Source: Symsagittifera roscoffensis
Taxonomy: Eukaryota; Xenacoelomorpha; Acoela; Convolutidae
Direction of reading: 5' to 3'
NCBI RefSeq assembly: GCF_963678635.1
Contig: NC_087067.1
Location: 43,439,829-43,503,828 of the forward strand
Length of the DNA: 64,000 bases
Shown: piece by piece, positions 25,371 to 38,790 of the stretch
How the letters are laid out: each line of letters starts with the position of its first letter
Position numbering within the stretch: position 1 is the stretch's first letter
Notes under the pieces: generated by a model
What the model saw: only the letters and a program-made list of their open reading frames with translations
Database searches by the model: none
Told to the model about the DNA's origin: nothing
Made by a program: the position numbers and the translations under genes

Positions 25371-27956
25371 GTTTCTCTACTCAGATCGAAAAAAAATTAA
25401 TAGCTAAGTGGGGCTAACTGAGGACAGGTATTCGAAAAGGTTTAATGAGTTTTGACAAACAATTTTAGGCTGAGCATATCTATTTTCCGAGTTCTCCCAA
25501 AAGACTATAACACTGAATTTTGAACGCATCGTTAAAAATTTGTTGTTTAAATTTAAGTAGAACTAATAAAAAAAGATAAGATTAAAGTGTGCGAGTCGAT
25601 TGTCGCTGTAAAATGACGCTAATAAAGAAGATTTACACAGAATTTTCAAAAGTCGGTGAAAATGTCTTCAATTTTACTCAACACTAAAAAAAGAACTCAA
25701 AAACTTACTATCAGCTATCTCAATAACTATTTTAGAATATTATAGAATATATTTTATTCAGCATTCAAATTTTTTGCTGCAAAATTTCACAAAGAAAAAT
25801 TTCACGCGTCATCATTGAGCAAAATCAATTAAGTTCAAAATCTAATAATAAGGTTTTTGTATTGTTTATTGCACCCACGAACGAGACCAAAGCATTTTGT
25901 GCTACCAGCTCACCAACCGGCTATTCTTTTCGTAATTAAATGTTAGAGCAGTGGAGTGACACGCGTTGTTTCGTTCGGAAGGGGAGAAGCTTTTTGACGT
26001 AAGTCGGCCATAATGGAAATAGAAAAACTGCTCCTTTTTTTTTGCAACTTTTCAAGTTGGCCATTCTGGTGTGCTACAAAATTGCCAATTTACAAAAAAA
26101 AGCAGCAAGTTAGATGAATTGTTTTTATTGTAGACAATAAGGCTCAATTTGAGTTTTTGCGTAGCGGTCCAAACTGTTAACACAACAAAATCATATTTCA
26201 GTTTTTTGATTAGTCCTTTTTCTTTCAATCTCTCAGAGTCACGCAAAATCTGAATTGCTGAAACACAGATGGTTTTTTAGAAAATTTTCATTAGAGCTTG
26301 AAACACTTTTGAAGAACTTTCAAAAAGATAAAACACTCATCCCCATCCAGAAATTTGTTTCTATACTGAATTTGTGGATGGAGAAAAAATACCAGAATGC
26401 AATATTGCTTAAGCTCCGTGATCAGAATAGTGATCAGATAATTAGTGTCCTCTTGTACAAGTAGCCAAAAAACTTTATAGAGATTGTAGACAACCCGCAC
26501 CTAAGCATACAAGAAGAAAGAAATTATAATGAATTTCAGAGACACAAATGGTCCATTATAATCAATTAGGGATTTAAACATAGAACCACTCGCAGTGGGG
26601 TTCCATGGATAATTATCGATTTTATGCTTTTTTCGTGGCCGGAATCCCTCATACACGAATGACCGAATGAGCGAAAACAAAAATTAGCCAATCAGATTTC
26701 AGTAATCTTAAATTTGGAAAGAAATTAAACATTTCCAGGGACTGAATGTTGATACTGGCTGAATTTAAAAACGGCAGAAATTTGCAAAGTTTTCAAATTT
26801 TTACTGACCGCCGCCGAATCGGAACAAATTTTATATTTCAAGGGTTTCGTTATGAAAGAAGCAAAACATATCTTTATTTAACTTATTTTAATTGAATAGC
26901 AATTGTTTTTTGTACTTTCAGCTAAATTTGTTTTCGGTCTTCCGGTCACAAATTTTTAGCTCATGTGGTCGTTGGCGCATGATAATAGCCCCAATTTTTG
27001 TCGTCAAAAATGTCACACTTAGGGACCACGCAATCGATTATTATAATCCTTTATAATCCATTACTATTAGAGGTATAATGAATCATAATTTCTAAAAATT
27101 TTTGCCAAATTTTCTGAAAATTTTTGCAGCTTTTTCTGCATTACTCGATTTCTGAAACTAAAACTACTCACATAGTTTTAGAAAGATAATCAGAATTTTG
27201 GTAATTCTAACATAATTTTTTTCTAAAATTTTCTGCAGCACTTTTGCGAGAGCTTTTTGTCTCTTTTTGATTAACGAGATAAATTATACAAGCATCTTTT
27301 ACCACCAACAACAGATTAATGGAATTTAAAAAGCTTCCTCAACAACTCTTCTCAGAGATCCAAACCTTTCAGCAGCCAATTGGTTCCTTCTTGGTTCTTC
27401 AGTACAGCATCCACTTTTAGCTAACCGAAGTTTTTCTAAAGGAGCCTCTGGCGCCAATATATACTAATTTACAGAAGACCTTCAAATTACCTTTAAAAGC
27501 TGATTAACAGTTTGAGCACTTTTTGAAAATCTATATCCTCCCTAAAAAATCTTTAGATCCTCGCCCGCTTACCACGTTCAAAAATTACAAATAAAACGTA
27601 GTAGTTATAGAAATACAAATAATAAATGAAATGTTTGCACTTTATTCACAAAAATGAAATGTAATGTGAAACTAAATAAGTAAGGTAACGTGATAAAAGC
27701 AAGTAAATGATGAAAACGTTTGAAGACGAGCAATTAAATTTTATAGAAAAATTTCTCCAAAAAATGAATTTCAATCGAATAAAGTATTTTGTTTTAGCAG
27801 ATTATAGTATTTATAACGGATTGTATATATTTTTTGTAATATTACGGACACTGACTAAAAACTAACAATACGATCAATTATGATCCATGGGCGCTCGGCG
27901 CGGGAAGGCATTGAAAATAAACCTCATGTTTTTCAAAAACTTATTTCATACAGAAC
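25371..27956 (+). repeat. 2.6-kb satellite monomer 2
   Basis: Second monomer, about 95% identical to the first by eye. The plus-strand frame at 26255-26464 (FSLELETLLKNFQKDKTL; NLWMEKKYQNAILLKLRD) is the most protein-like reading in the unit, but it is short and not recognised. Confidence 0.8.
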
Positions 27957-30016
27957 TGGTTTCTCTACTCAGATCGAAAAAAACTTAATAGCTAAGTGGG
28001 GCTAACTGAGGACAGGTATTCGAAAAGGTTTAATGAGTTTTGACAAACAATTTTAGGCTGAGCATATCTATTTTCCGAGTTCTCCCAAAAGACTATAACA
28101 CTGATTTTTGAACGCATCGTTAAAAATTTGTTGTTTAAATTTAAGTAGAACTAATAAAAAAAGATAAGATTAAAGTGTGCGAGTCGATTGTCGCTGTAAA
28201 ATGACGCTAATAAAGAAGATTTACACAAAAATTTCAAAAGTCGGTGAAAATGTCTTTAAAAAACTACTTCAATTTTACTCAACACTAAAAAAAGAACTCA
28301 AAAACTTACTATCAGCTATCTCAATAACTATTTTAGAATATTATAGAATATATTTTATTCAGCATTCAAACTTTTTGCTGCAAAATTTCACAAAGAAAAA
28401 TTTCACGCGTCATCATTGAGCAAAATCAATTAAGTTCAAAATCTAATAATAATGTTTTTGTATTGTTTTCTGCACTTTCTTATTGTATCAGATTAGTGAT
28501 CAGAAAATTAGTGTCCTCTTGTACAAGTAGCCAAAAAATTTTATAGAGATTGTCGACAACCCTGCACCTAAGCATACAAGAAGAAAGAAATTATAATGAA
28601 TTTCAGAGACACAAGTGGTCCATTATAATCAATTAGAGATTTTAACATAGGACCACTCGCAGTGGGGTTCCATGAATAATTACGATTATATGCTATTTTT
28701 GTGAGTGGAATCCCTCATACGCGAAGGACCAAATGCGCGAAAACAAAAATCAGATTTCAGTAATCTAAAATTTGGAAAGAAAGTAAATTTTTCCAGGGAC
28801 TGAATGTTGATATTGGCCGAATATAAAAACGGCAGAAATATGCAAAGTTTTCAAATTGTCACTGACCGCCGCCGAATTGGAACAAATTTTATATTTCAAG
28901 GGTTTCGTTATGAAAGCAGCAAAATATAGCTTTATTTAATTCATTTTAATTGAATAGCAATTGTTTTTTCTACTTTCGGCTAAATTTATTTTTTCGCTCA
29001 TTTGGTCGAATAGCCCCAATTTTCGTAGACAAAAAAGTCACACTTAGGGACGACGCAATTGATTATTATAATCCCCTATAATCCAATAATTTTAGTATTG
29101 AGATGGTTTATAATGGATAATAATTTTCTATAAATTTTTGCCAAACTTTCTGAAAATGTTTGCAGCTTCTTCTGCATTACTCACAGGCTACTCGATTTCT
29201 AGAACTAAAACTACTCACATAGTTTTAGAAATATAAACAAAATTTTTGGTAATTCTAACCTAATTTGTTTCTAAAATTTTCTGCAGAACTTTTGCGAGAG
29301 CTTTTTGTCTCTTTTTGATTAATGGGATAAGTTATACAAGCATCTTTTACCACCAATAACAGATTAATGGAATTTAAAAAATTTCCTCAACAACTCTTCT
29401 CAGAGATCCAAACCTTTCAGCGGCCAATTGGTTCCCTCTTGGTACTACAGTACAGCATCCACTTTTAGCTAACCGATATTGAAGTTATTCTAAAGGAGCC
29501 TCTGGCGGCAATATATACTAATTTTAAGAAGACCTTCAAAATACCTTAAAAAGCTGACTAATACTATGGGCACTTTTTGAAAATCTATATCCTCCTTAAA
29601 AAAAATTAGATCCTCGCCCGCTTACCACGTTCAAAAATTACAAATAAAACGTAGTAGTTATAGAAATACAAATGTTACATGGAATGTTTGCACTAAATTC
29701 ACAAAAATGAAATGTTATGTGAAACTTAATAAGTAAGGGAACGTAATAAAAGCAAGTAATTGAATGAAAAAATTTGAAGACGAGCAGTTAAATTTTTTAG
29801 GAAAATTTTTCCAAAAAATGAATTTTTATATATATTTTATAAATATTTTATTTTATCAGATTATAGTATTTATAATGGATTGTATATATTTTTTGTAACA
29901 TTACATAGACTGACAAAAAATTGGCAATACGATCAATTATGATCCATGGGTGTTCGACGCGGGAGAGCATTGAAATTAAGTTTCATGTTTTTCAAGATAT
30001 TATTTCTTACAAACCG
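27957..30016 (+). repeat. 2.6-kb satellite monomer 3, partial
   Basis: Third monomer, more diverged after about 28460 and lacking some 0.5 kb that follows 'cattgtttt..gcacccacgaacg' in the others. It runs straight into the 0.6-kb array. Confidence 0.75.
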
Positions 30017-32699
30017 GTTTCTCTACTCAGATCAAAAAACTTTTTTAAGCTAACTGGGCCTAACTGAGGGCAAGCATTCAAAAAGGTTTAATGAATTCTG
30101 ACATACTGTTGTAGGCTGAGAATATTCATTTTCCGAGTTCTTCCAAAAGACTATAACACTCAATTTTGAACGCTAAACAAAATCGTTAAACGAAACAAAA
30201 TATATATATTTTTTAATTTTTAGTAGGACTAATAAAAAATATTAGATTAAAGTGTGCAATTCGATTGTCGCTCTAGGATGACGCTAATATTCATGGACTA
30301 TATTCACAAAAATGAAATGTAATGTGAAACTTAATAAGTAAGGGAACGTAATAAAAGCAAGTAATTGAATGAAAAAATTTGAAGACGAGCAATTAAATTT
30401 TTAAGGAAAATTTTTCCAAAAAATGAATTTCAATCGAATAAAATATTTTATTTTATCAGATTATAGTATTTATAATGGATTTTATATATTTTTTGTAATA
30501 TTACAGAGACTGACAAAAAATTGACAATACGATCAATTATGATCCATGGGTGCTCGACGCGGGAGAGCATTGAAATTAAGTTTCATGTTTTTCAAGATAT
30601 TATTTCTTACAGACTGGTTTCTCTACTCAGATCAAAAAGCTTTTTATTAGCTAACTGGGCCTAACTGAGGGCAAGCATTCAAAAAGGTTTAATGAATTCT
30701 GACAAACTGTTTTAGGCTGAGAATATTCATTTTTCGAGTTCTTCCAAAAGACTATAACACTCAATTTTGAACGCTAAACAAAACAAAATCGGACTAATAA
30801 AAAATATTAGATTAAAGTGTGCAATTCGATTGTCGCTCTAGGATGACGCTAATATTCATGCACTATATTCACAAAAATGAAATGTAATGTGAAACTTAAT
30901 AAGTAAGGGAACGTAATAGAAGCAAGTAATTGAATGAAAAAATTTGAAGACGAGCAATTAAATTTTTAAGGAAAATTTTTCAAAAAAATGAATTTCAATC
31001 GAATAAAATATTTTATTTTATCAGATTATAGTATTTATAATGGATTTTATATATTTTTTGTAATATTACAGAGACTGACAAAAAATTGACAATACGATCA
31101 ATTATGATCCATGGGTGCTCGACGCGGGAGAGCATTGAAATTAAGTTTCATGTTTTTCAAGATATTATTTCTTACAGACCGGTTTCTCTACTCAGATCAA
31201 AAAGCTTTTTAATAGCTAACTGGGCCTAACTAAGGACAAGCTTTCAAAAAGTTTTAATGAATTCTGACAAACTGTTGTAGGCTGAGAATATTCATTTTCC
31301 GAGTTCTTCCAAATGCTAAACAAAATCGTTAAACAAAACAAAATTTATTTTTTCAAGTTTTTAGTAGAACTAATAAAAAAAATTAGATTAAAGTGTGCAA
31401 TTCGATTGCCGCTCTAGAATGACGCTTATATTCATGCACTATATTCACCAAAAATGAAATGTAATGTGAAACTTAATAAGTAAGGGAACGTAAAAAAAGC
31501 AAGTAATTGAATGAAAAAATTTGAAGACGAGCAATTAAATTTTTCAGGAAAGTTTTTCCAAAAAATGAATTTTTATATATATTTTATAAATATTTTATTT
31601 TATTAGATTATAATGGATTGTATATATTTTTTGTAATATTACATAGACTGACAAAAAATTGGCAATACGATCAATTATGATCCATGGGCGCTCGACGCGG
31701 GAGAGCATTGAAATTAAGTTTCATGTTTTTCAAGATATTATTTCTTACAGACCGGTTTCTCTACTCAGATCAAAAAGCTTTTTATTAGCTAACTGGGCCT
31801 AACTGAAGACAAGCATTCAAAAAGGTTTAATGAATTCTGACAAAATGTTGTAGGCTGAGAATATTCATTTTTCGAGTTCTTCCAAAAGACTATAACACTC
31901 AATTTTGAACGCTAAACAAAATCGTTAAACAAAACAAAATATATTTTTTAAATTTTTAGTAGGACTAATAAAAAAATATTAGATTAAAGTGTGCAATTCG
32001 ATTGTCGCTCTAGGATGACGCTTATATTCATGCACTATATTCACAAAAATGAAATGTAATGTGAAACTTAATAAGTAAGGGAACGTAATAAAAGCAAGTA
32101 ATTGAATGAAAAAAAATGAAGATGAGCAAATAAATTTTTTAGGAAAATTTTTCCAAAAAATGAATTTCAATCGAATAAAATATTTTATTTTATCAGAATA
32201 TAGTAATTATAATGGATTGTATATATTTTTTGTAATATTACAGAGACTGACAAAAAATTGACAATACGATCACTTATGATCCATGGGTGCTCGACGCGGG
32301 AGAGCATTGAAATTAAGTTTCATGTTTTTCAAGATATTATTTCTTACAGACCGGTTTCTCTACTCAGATCAAAAAGCTTTTTATTAGCTAACTGGGCCTA
32401 ACTGAGGGCAAGCATTCAAAAAGGTTTAATGAATTCTGACAGTTGGTTGTAGGCTGAGAATATTCATTTTCCGAGTTCTTCCAAAAGACTATAACACTCA
32501 ATTTTGAACGCTAAACAAAATCGTTAAACAAAACAAAATATATTTTTTTAAATTTTTAGTAGGACTAATAAAAAAATATTAGATTAAAGTGTGCAATTCG
32601 ATTGTCGCTCTAGGATGACGCTTATATACATGCACTATATTCACAAAAATGAAATGTAATGTGAAACTTAATAAGTAAGGGCACAAATTAAAAAAAAGT

Positions 32700-34720
32700 A
32701 ATTGAATGAAAAAATTTGAAGACGAGCAATTAAATTTTTTAGGAAAATTTTTCCAAAAAATGAATTTCAATCGAATGAAATATTTTATTTTATCAGATTA
32801 TAGTATTTATAATGGATTGTATATGATTTTTGTAATATTACAGAGACTGACAAAAAATTGACAATACGATCAATTATGATCCATGGGTGCTCGACGCGGG
32901 AGAGCATTGAAATTAAGTTTCATGTTTTTCAAGACATTATTTCTTACAGACCGGTTTCTCTACTCAGATCAAAAAGCTTTTTATTAGCTAACTGGGCCTA
33001 ACTGAGGGCAAGCATTCAAAAAGGTTTAATGAATTCTGACAAACTGTTGTAGGCTGAGAATATTCATTTTCCGAGTTCTTCCAAAAGACTATAACACTCA
33101 ATTTTGAACGCTAAACAAAATCGTTAAACAAAACAAAATATATATTTTTTTCTTTTTTACTTGGACTAATAAAAAAATATTAGACTAAAGTGTGCAAATC
33201 GATTGTCGCTCTAGGATGACGCTTATATTCATGCACTATATTCACAAAAATGAAATGTAATGTGAAACTTAATAAGTAAGGGAACGTAATAAAAGCAAGT
33301 AATTGAATGAAAAAATTTGAAGACGAGCAATTAAATTTTTTAGGAAAAATTTTCCAAAAAATGAATTTCAATCGAATAAAATATTTTATTTTATCAGATT
33401 ATAGTATTTATAATGGATTGTATTTATTTTTTGTAATATTACAGAGACTGACAAAAAATTGACAATACGATCAATTATGATCCATGGGTGCTCGACGCGG
33501 GAGAGCATTGAAATTAAGTTTCATGTTTTTCAAGATATTATTTTTTACAGACCGGTTTCTCTACTCAGATCAAAAAAATTTTTTTAGCTAACTGGGCCTA
33601 ACTGAGGGCAAGCATTCAAAAAGGTTTAATGAATTCTGACATACTGTTGTAGGCTGAGAATATTCATTTTCCGAGTTCTTCCAAAAGACTGTAACACTCA
33701 ATTTTGAACGCTAAACAAAATCGTTAAACGAAACAAAATATATATATTTTTTAATTTTTAGTAGGACTAATAAAAATATTAGATTAAAGTGTGCAATTCG
33801 ATTGTCGCTCTAGGATGACGCTAATATTCATGGACTATATTCACAAAAATGAAATGTAATGTGAAACTTAATAAGTAAGGGAACGTAATAAAAGCAAGTA
33901 ATTGAATGAAAAAATTTGAAGACGAGCAATTAAATTTTTAAAGAAAATTTTTCCAAAAAATGAATTTCAATCGAATAAAATATTTTATTTTATCAGATTA
34001 TAGTATTTATAATGGATTTTATATATTTTTTGTAATATTACAGAGACTGACAAAAAATTGACAATACGATCAATTATGATCCAGGGGTGCTCGACGCGGG
34101 AGAGCATTGAAATTAAGTTTCATGTTTTTCAAGATATTATTTCTTACAGACTGGTTTCTCTACTCAGATCAAAAAGCTTTTTATTAGCTAACTGGGCCTA
34201 GCTGAGGGCAAGCATTCAAAAAGGTTTAATGAATTCTGACAAACTGTTTAAGGCTGAGAATATTCATTTTTCGAGTTCTTCCAAAAGACTATAACACTCA
34301 ATTTTGAACGCTAAACAAAATCGTTAAACAAAACAGTATATATTTTTTTTAATTTTTAGTAGGACTAATAAAAAAATATTAGATTAAAGTGTGCCATTCG
34401 ATTGTCGCTCTAGGATGACGCTTATATTCATGCACTATATTCACAAAAATGAAATGTAATGTGAAACTTGATAAGTAAGGGAACGTAATAAAAGCAAGTA
34501 ATTGAATGAAAAAATTTGAAGACGAGCAATTAAATTTTTAAGGAAAATTTTTCCAAAAAATGAATTTCAATCGAATAAAATATTTTATTTTATCAGATTA
34601 TAGTATTTATGATGGATTGTATACATTTTTTGTAATATTACAGAGACTGACAAAAAATTGACAATACGATCAATTATGATCCATGGGTGCTCGACGCGGG
34701 AGAGCATTGAAATTAAGTTT
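32700..34720 (+). repeat. Higher-order block, copy 1
   Basis: Essentially identical to 35100-37120 at an offset of exactly 2400 bp (four monomers). Diagnostic variants are shared: 'ccaggggtgc' at 34081 and 36481, 'tagactaaagtgtgcaaatc' at 33180 and 35580. Confidence 0.9.
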
Positions 34721-35099
34721 CATGTTTTTCAAGATATTATTTCTTACAGACTGGTTTCTCTACTCAGATCAAAAAGCTTTTTATTAGCTAACTGGGCCTA
34801 GCTGAGGGCAAGCATTCAAAAAGGTTTAATGAATTCTGACAAACTGTTTAAGGCTGAGAATATTCATTTTTCGAGTTCTTCCAAAAGACTATAACACTCA
34901 ATTTTGAACGCTAAACAAAATCGTTAAGCAAAACAGTATATTTTTTTTTTAATTTTTAGTAGGACTAATAAAAAAATATTAGATTAAAGTGTGCCATTCG
35001 ATTGTCGCTCTAGGATGACGCTTATATTCATGCACTATATTCACAAAAATGAAATGTAATGTGAAACTTGATAAGTAAGGGAACGTAATAAAAGCAAGT

Positions 35100-37120
35100 A
35101 ATTGAATGAAAAAATTTGAAGACGAGCAATTAAATTTTTTAGGAAAATTTTTCCAAAAAATGAATTTCAATCGAATGAAATATTTTATTTTATCAGATTA
35201 TAGTATTTATAATGGATTGTATATGATTTTTGTAATATTACAGAGACTGACAAAAAATTGACAATACGATCAATTATGATCCATGGGTGCTCGACGCGGG
35301 AGAGCATTGAAATTAAGTTTCATGTTTTTCAAGACATTATTTCTTACAGACCGGTTTCTCTACTCAGATCAAAAAGCTTTTTATTAGCTAACTGGGCCTA
35401 ACTGAGGGCAAGCATTCAAAAAGGTTTAATGAATTCTGACAAACTGTTGTAGGCTGAGAATATTCATTTTCCGAGTTCTTCCAAAAGACTATAACACTCA
35501 ATTTTGAACGCTAAACAAAATCGTTAAACAAAACAAAATATATATTTTTTTCTTTTTTACTTGGACTAATAAAAAAATATTAGACTAAAGTGTGCAAATC
35601 GATTGTCGCTCTAGGATGACGCTTATATTCATGCACTATATTCACAAAAATGAAATGTAATGTGAAACTTAATAAGTAAGGGAACGTAATAAAAGCAAGT
35701 AATTGAATGAAAAAATTTGAAGACGAGCAATTAAATTTTTTAGGAAAAATTTTCCAAAAAATGAATTTCAATCGAATAAAATATTTTATTTTATCAGATT
35801 ATAGTATTTATAATGGATTGTATTTATTTTTTGTAATATTACAGAGACTGACAAAAAATTGACAATACGATCAATTATGATCCATGGGTGCTCGACGCGG
35901 GAGAGCATTGAAATTAAGTTTCATGTTTTTCAAGATATTATTTTTTACAGACCGGTTTCTCTACTCAGATCAAAAAAATTTTTTTAGCTAACTGGGCCTA
36001 ACTGAGGGCAAGCATTCAAAAAGGTTTAATGAATTCTGACATACTGTTGTAGGCTGAGAATATTCATTTTCCGAGTTCTTCCAAAAGACTGTAACACTCA
36101 ATTTTGAACGCTAAACAAAATCGTTAAACGAAACAAAATATATATATTTTTTAATTTTTAGTAGGACTAATAAAAATATTAGATTAAAGTGTGCAATTCG
36201 ATTGTCGCTCTAGGATGACGCTAATATTCATGGACTATATTCACAAAAATGAAATGTAATGTGAAACTTAATAAGTAAGGGAACGTAATAAAAGCAAGTA
36301 ATTGAATGAAAAAATTTGAAGACGAGCAATTAAATTTTTAAAGAAAATTTTTCCAAAAAATGAATTTCAATCGAATAAAATATTTTATTTTATCAGATTA
36401 TAGTATTTATAATGGATTTTATATATTTTTTGTAATATTACAGAGACTGACAAAAAATTGACAATACGATCAATTATGATCCAGGGGTGCTCGACGCGGG
36501 AGAGCATTGAAATTAAGTTTCATGTTTTTCAAGATATTATTTCTTACAGACTGGTTTCTCTACTCAGATCAAAAAGCTTTTTATTAGCTAACTGGGCCTA
36601 GCTGAGGGCAAGCATTCAAAAAGGTTTAATGAATTCTGACAAACTGTTTAAGGCTGAGAATATTCATTTTTCGAGTTCTTCCAAAAGACTATAACACTCA
36701 ATTTTGAACGCTAAACAAAATCGTTAAACAAAACAGTATATATTTTTTTTAATTTTTAGTAGGACTAATAAAAAAATATTAGATTAAAGTGTGCCATTCG
36801 ATTGTCGCTCTAGGATGACGCTTATATTCATGCACTATATTCACAAAAATGAAATGTAATGTGAAACTTGATAAGTAAGGGAACGTAATAAAAGCAAGTA
36901 ATTGAATGAAAAAATTTGAAGACGAGCAATTAAATTTTTAAGGAAAATTTTTCCAAAAAATGAATTTCAATCGAATAAAATATTTTATTTTATCAGATTA
37001 TAGTATTTATGATGGATTGTATACATTTTTTGTAATATTACAGAGACTGACAAAAAATTGACAATACGATCAATTATGATCCATGGGTGCTCGACGCGGG
37101 AGAGCATTGAAATTAAGTTT
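35100..37120 (+). repeat. Higher-order block, copy 2
   Basis: Second copy of 32700-34720. Identity ends at about 37120, where 'catgttttt' becomes 'cttgttttt'. Confidence 0.9.
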
Positions 37121-38020
37121 CTTGTTTTTCAAGATATAATTTCTTACAGACCGGTTTCTCTACTCAGATCAAAAAGCTTTTTATTAGCTAACTGGGCCTA
37201 ACTGAGGGCAAGCATTCAAAAATGTTTAATGAATTCTGACAAACTGTTGTAGACTGAGAATATTCGTTTTCCGAGTTCTTCCAAAAGACTATAACACTCA
37301 ATTTTGAACGCTTAACAAAATCGTTAAAAAAAACAAAAAATATTTTTTTAAATTTTTAGTAGGACTAATAAAAAAATATTAGATTAAAGTGTGCCCTTCG
37401 ATTGTCGCTCTAGGATGACGCTTATATTCATGCACTATATTCACAAAAATGAAATGTAATGTGAAACTTAATAAGTAAGGGAACGTAATAAAAGCAAGTA
37501 ATTGAATGAAAAAATTTGAAGAGGAGCAATTAAATTTTTAAGGAAAATTTTTCCAAAAAATGAATTTCAATCGAATAAAATATTTTATTTTATCAGATTA
37601 TAGTATTTATAATGGATTGTATATATTTTTTGTAATATTACAGAGACTGACAAAAAATTGACAATACGATCAATTATGATCCATGAGTGCTCGACGCGGG
37701 AGAGCATTGAAATTAAGTTTCATGTTTTTCAAGATATAATTTCTTACAGACCGGTTTCTCTACTCAGATCAAAAAGCTTTTTATTAGCTAACTGGGCCTA
37801 ACTGAAGACAAGCATTCAAAAAGGTTTAATGAATTCTGACAAAATGTTGTAGGCTGAGAATATTCATTTTCCGAGTTCTTCCAAAAGACTATAACACTCA
37901 ATTTTGAACGCTAAACAAAATCGTTAAACAAAACAAAATTTATTTTTTTAATTTTTAGTAGGACTAATAAAAAATATTAGATTAAAGTGTGCAATTCGAT
38001 TGTCGCTCTAGGATGACGCT

Positions 38021-38790
38021 TATAAAACCGTCATTGATTTAAAAAGCAGAAATACTTTCAATTATCCATACACGTTAAACTGCTTTTTTTTCCACAAAAG
38101 CAAACTAAGCGTACTGAGAAAATATCCGATTAAAAAACTGCAAGAAATAACGTTCAGTTTTTTTTATTTGTGTCTTAAGCTTAAAAAATATCACAATTGG
38201 AACTTAGAATAAAAAAATGTACAATTCATTTTCGAACAAACGCAAATTATTGTTCTCTGAAAGTGGCTGCAAGAAACTACAGCCAAAAAATTGTTTTCTT
38301 CTAAACTAAACGTTTTTCAAGATATTATTTCTTACAGACCGGTTTCTCTACTCAGATCAAAAAACTTTTTTTTAGTTAACTGGGCCTAACTGAGGACAAG
38401 CTTTCAAAAAGGTTTAATGAATTCTGACAAACTGTTGTAGGCTGAGAATATTCATTTTCCGAGTTCTTCCAAAAGACTATAACACTCAATTTTGAACGCT
38501 AAACAAAATCGTTAAACAAAACAAAATATATATTTTTTTTACTTTTTAGTAGAACTAATAAAAAAAGTGATTAAAGTGTGCAACTCGATTGTCGCTCTAT
38601 GATGACGCTTATAAAACCGCCATTGATTTAAAAAGCAGAAATACTTTCAATTATCCATACACGTTAAACTGCTTTTTTTCCACAAAAGCAAACTAAGCGT
38701 ACTGAGCGTCACAATTTTATCTTTTGAAAAAATCTTCATCAAAAACCGTTCAGAAAAAAATATCAGATTAACAAACTGCAAGAAAAAACT
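38021..38790 (+). repeat. Satellite-array edge with duplicated flank
   Basis: The flank 'aaaccgtcattgatttaaaa' occurs after the last full monomer (38025) and again after a final half monomer (38611). The array therefore ends in two copies of the same junction. Confidence 0.7.

Larger units (their letters stand above)
30017..38020 (+). repeat. 0.6-kb satellite array (at least 13 monomers)
   Basis: Monomers of about 570-601 bp. The anchor 'gattgtcgctctaggatgacgct' in two halves recurs near 30265, 30830, 31405, 32000, 32600, 33200, 33800, 34400, 35000, 35600, 36200, 36800, 37400 and 37998. Each monomer joins the 'gacgctaata' side of the 2.6-kb unit directly to its 'attcacaaaaatgaaatg' side, skipping about 2 kb. 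All 63-codon open frames in the array are chance readings of the monomer. No CENP-B-box-like motif was seen. Confidence 0.9.

Noticed and set aside
22920-28419. 80-codon plus-strand frame beginning MRVDCRCKMTLIKK, in satellite units 1 and 3
   Set aside because: Starts at a non-ATG codon, Lys/Leu/Ile-rich, and disrupted in unit 2; a repeat by-product.
31979-35771. Repeated 63-codon minus-strand open frames, one per 600 bp
   Set aside because: They are the same stretch of the satellite monomer read in a T-rich frame; several monomers have lost the frame and there is no motif.
30017-38020. CRISPR-like or CENP-B-box interpretation of the regular array
   Set aside because: Monomers are 600 bp with no short repeat/spacer structure, and no CENP-B-box-like motif was found.
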